Positions 5,355 through 6,272 of a stretch of DNA of 6,272 nt are shown piece after piece. Each line of letters starts with the position of its first letter. The stretch's first letter is position 1. The notes beneath the pieces are model-generated. The model did no database searches and was not told the origin of the DNA. It was given only the letters and a program-made list of their open reading frames with translations. Source of the stretch: CAKVLS01 sp045605365 (GTDB lineage Bacteria; Bacillota; Clostridia; Christensenellales; UBA1242); NCBI GenBank assembly GCA_045605365.1, contig JAZUPV010000002.1, forward strand, positions 1-6,272. Reading direction: 5' to 3'. Position numbers and translations under genes: made by a program.

Positions 5355-5393
5355 AATAAATTTCTCCTAAATAGTGTTTTTTTGTTGTTAAGA

Positions 5394-6131
5394 TTAATAC
5401 TCAACTTTTTTTAAGTACAAAGCATAAGGCTCTACTGTTTTGCCAGCGAGCGGACGATTGTCGCCTTTGTATAGTTCGTCAAAAATGTCAATAGACTTTT
5501 TACCACAACCTATCTCCAATAGTGTACCTACTATGATGCGGACCATATTGTACAAAAAGCCATTGCCTGTTATTTCAAATGTTAAATAATCACCATTTAT
5601 ATCAAAGTGTGCATCACTGATGATACGTACAGTGCCATTTTGACCTGTGCCACCTTTTGACATAAAACTAGAAAAGTCGTGTTTGCCGATGACTTTTTTG
5701 CAAGCTTGTTGCATAAGGTCTATATCTAGCTTATAAGGATAATGCAGACATCTATTATTATCAAAAACTGACAAGTGTTCACTTGTGCATATTTTGTAGA
5801 TATAAGTTTTACACTTAGCACTAAAGCGACTGTTGAAGTTGCGATATACTTGGGTGCTACTAATAACCCTTATATCCCCCGGCAAATAATGATTGACGGC
5901 GGCGGCTATTTTGGTAGAAGGTATGGTTGTATTGGTCAAAAAGTTAACAACCTGCCCTAAAGCATTAACGCCCGCATCAGTTCTGCCACTGGCTATTGTA
6001 TCTACCTTTTCTCCAAGGGCTAGTTGCAAGGCTTGTTCTAGAGTACCTTGTACGGTTTTATCTTTGGGCTGTTTTTGATAACCACAATAATTAGCGCCGA
6101 TATATTCTATGACTAACTTGATATTTTTCAT
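5394..6131 (-). CDS. truA: tRNA pseudouridine(38-40) synthase TruA
   Basis: TruA isomerises uridines 38-40 in the anticodon arm of many tRNAs to pseudouridine in the cytoplasm. The 245-residue length is normal. The catalytic aspartate is Asp52 in GRTDAGV (49-55). Other family segments are the N-terminal IEYIGANYCGYQKQP, RFSAKCKTYIYK (102-113), FSSFMSKG, GNGFLYNMVRIIVGTLLEIG and the closing PYALYLKKVEY. Three histidines that are usual in the family are asparagine here: GRTDAGV(H) at residue 56, QVV(H)F at 63, and F(H)AR at 100. The catalytic residue and fold motifs are intact, so I expect an active enzyme. AGGGAG lies 5 nt before the ATG. The gene leads an apparent two-gene unit with the membrane protein downstream. 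Confidence 0.96.
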   Translation of the reverse strand: MKNIKLVIEYIGANYCGYQKQPKDKTVQGTLEQALQLALGEKVDTIASGRTDAGVNALGQVVNFLTNTTIPSTKIAAAVNHYLPGDIRVISSTQVYRNFNSRFSAKCKTYIYKICTSEHLSVFDNNRCLHYPYKLDIDLMQQACKKVIGKHDFSSFMSKGGTGQNGTVRIISDAHFDINGDYLTFEITGNGFLYNMVRIIVGTLLEIGCGKKSIDIFDELYKGDNRPLAGKTVEPYALYLKKVEY

Positions 6132-6272
6132 AAAATCTCCCTAATTGATAGTATAATTTTATCATATAATAAGTTTTTTTTAAAGTTTTTTTGTAAGGTT
6201 ATAATATTTTTGTATCTTTGGTAGTTTAATAAGATAATTAATACAACAAAAAAAGATTAAAATTTTTAAGTT
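6132..6272. other. AT-rich region upstream of truA
   Basis: This 141-bp stretch carries the truA ribosome binding site but no promoter I would defend. TATACT-like and TATGAT-like -10 boxes occur about 20-35 nt before the ATG without a matching -35, and long A and T runs make chance hits frequent. No frame or structure is supported; the upstream gene lies outside the window. Confidence 0.4.

Noticed and set aside
6241..6272. Palindromic TTAAAA/TTTTAA followed by a T run as a terminator at the window edge
   Set aside because: The stem would have only A-U pairs and a loop of one base, so it is not a credible hairpin.

Overview
The window is AT-rich bacterial DNA from a Bacillota-type (Clostridia-like, low-GC Gram-positive) genome. 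This rests on the sigma-A style promoters (TTGACA, 17-nt spacer, TATAAT-like), strong AGGAGG-type ribosome binding sites, U-tailed hairpin terminators, the rplM-rpsI pair with a leader, and tryptophan encoded by TGG with TAA stops (standard code). A genus cannot be named from the sequence alone. All seven protein genes lie on the minus strand, so transcription runs from high to low coordinates.

Layout in order of transcription. At 6131-4893, truA (tRNA pseudouridine synthase) is followed after 39 bp by a small four-helix membrane protein of unknown function; this unit ends at a strong terminator at 4845-4874. An AT-rich gap (4579-4892) holds an imperfect 20-bp inverted repeat pair, a plus-strand promoter that runs almost at once into a terminator hairpin, and the consensus promoter of the next gene. 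At 4578-3835 lies a single-gene unit for an unrecognised 247-residue soluble protein, with its own terminator. A 525-bp gap (3310-3834) then holds what looks like a stand-alone small RNA gene (promoter 3705-3733, three-way-junction RNA about 3698-3637, U-tract), a stretch with nothing convincing, and the promoter and leader of the ribosomal protein operon. At 3309-2405, rplM and rpsI overlap as TAATG and end at a clean terminator. At 2236-1, trxB has its own promoter and is followed after 46 bp by glmM, which is cut by the window edge.

The recognised genes are core housekeeping functions: ribosome assembly (L13, S9), tRNA modification (TruA), thiol redox balance (TrxB) and the entry to peptidoglycan precursor synthesis (GlmM). 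I see no CRISPR array, insertion sequence, tRNA or rRNA.

The best candidate for something undescribed is the small RNA at 3637-3698. A TTGACA-17-TATTTT promoter places the start at the foot of a perfect 10-bp stem that encloses two further hairpins and ends in a run of U. Second is the plus-strand mini transcription unit and inverted-repeat island at 4651-4837, upstream of the orphan 247-residue gene.
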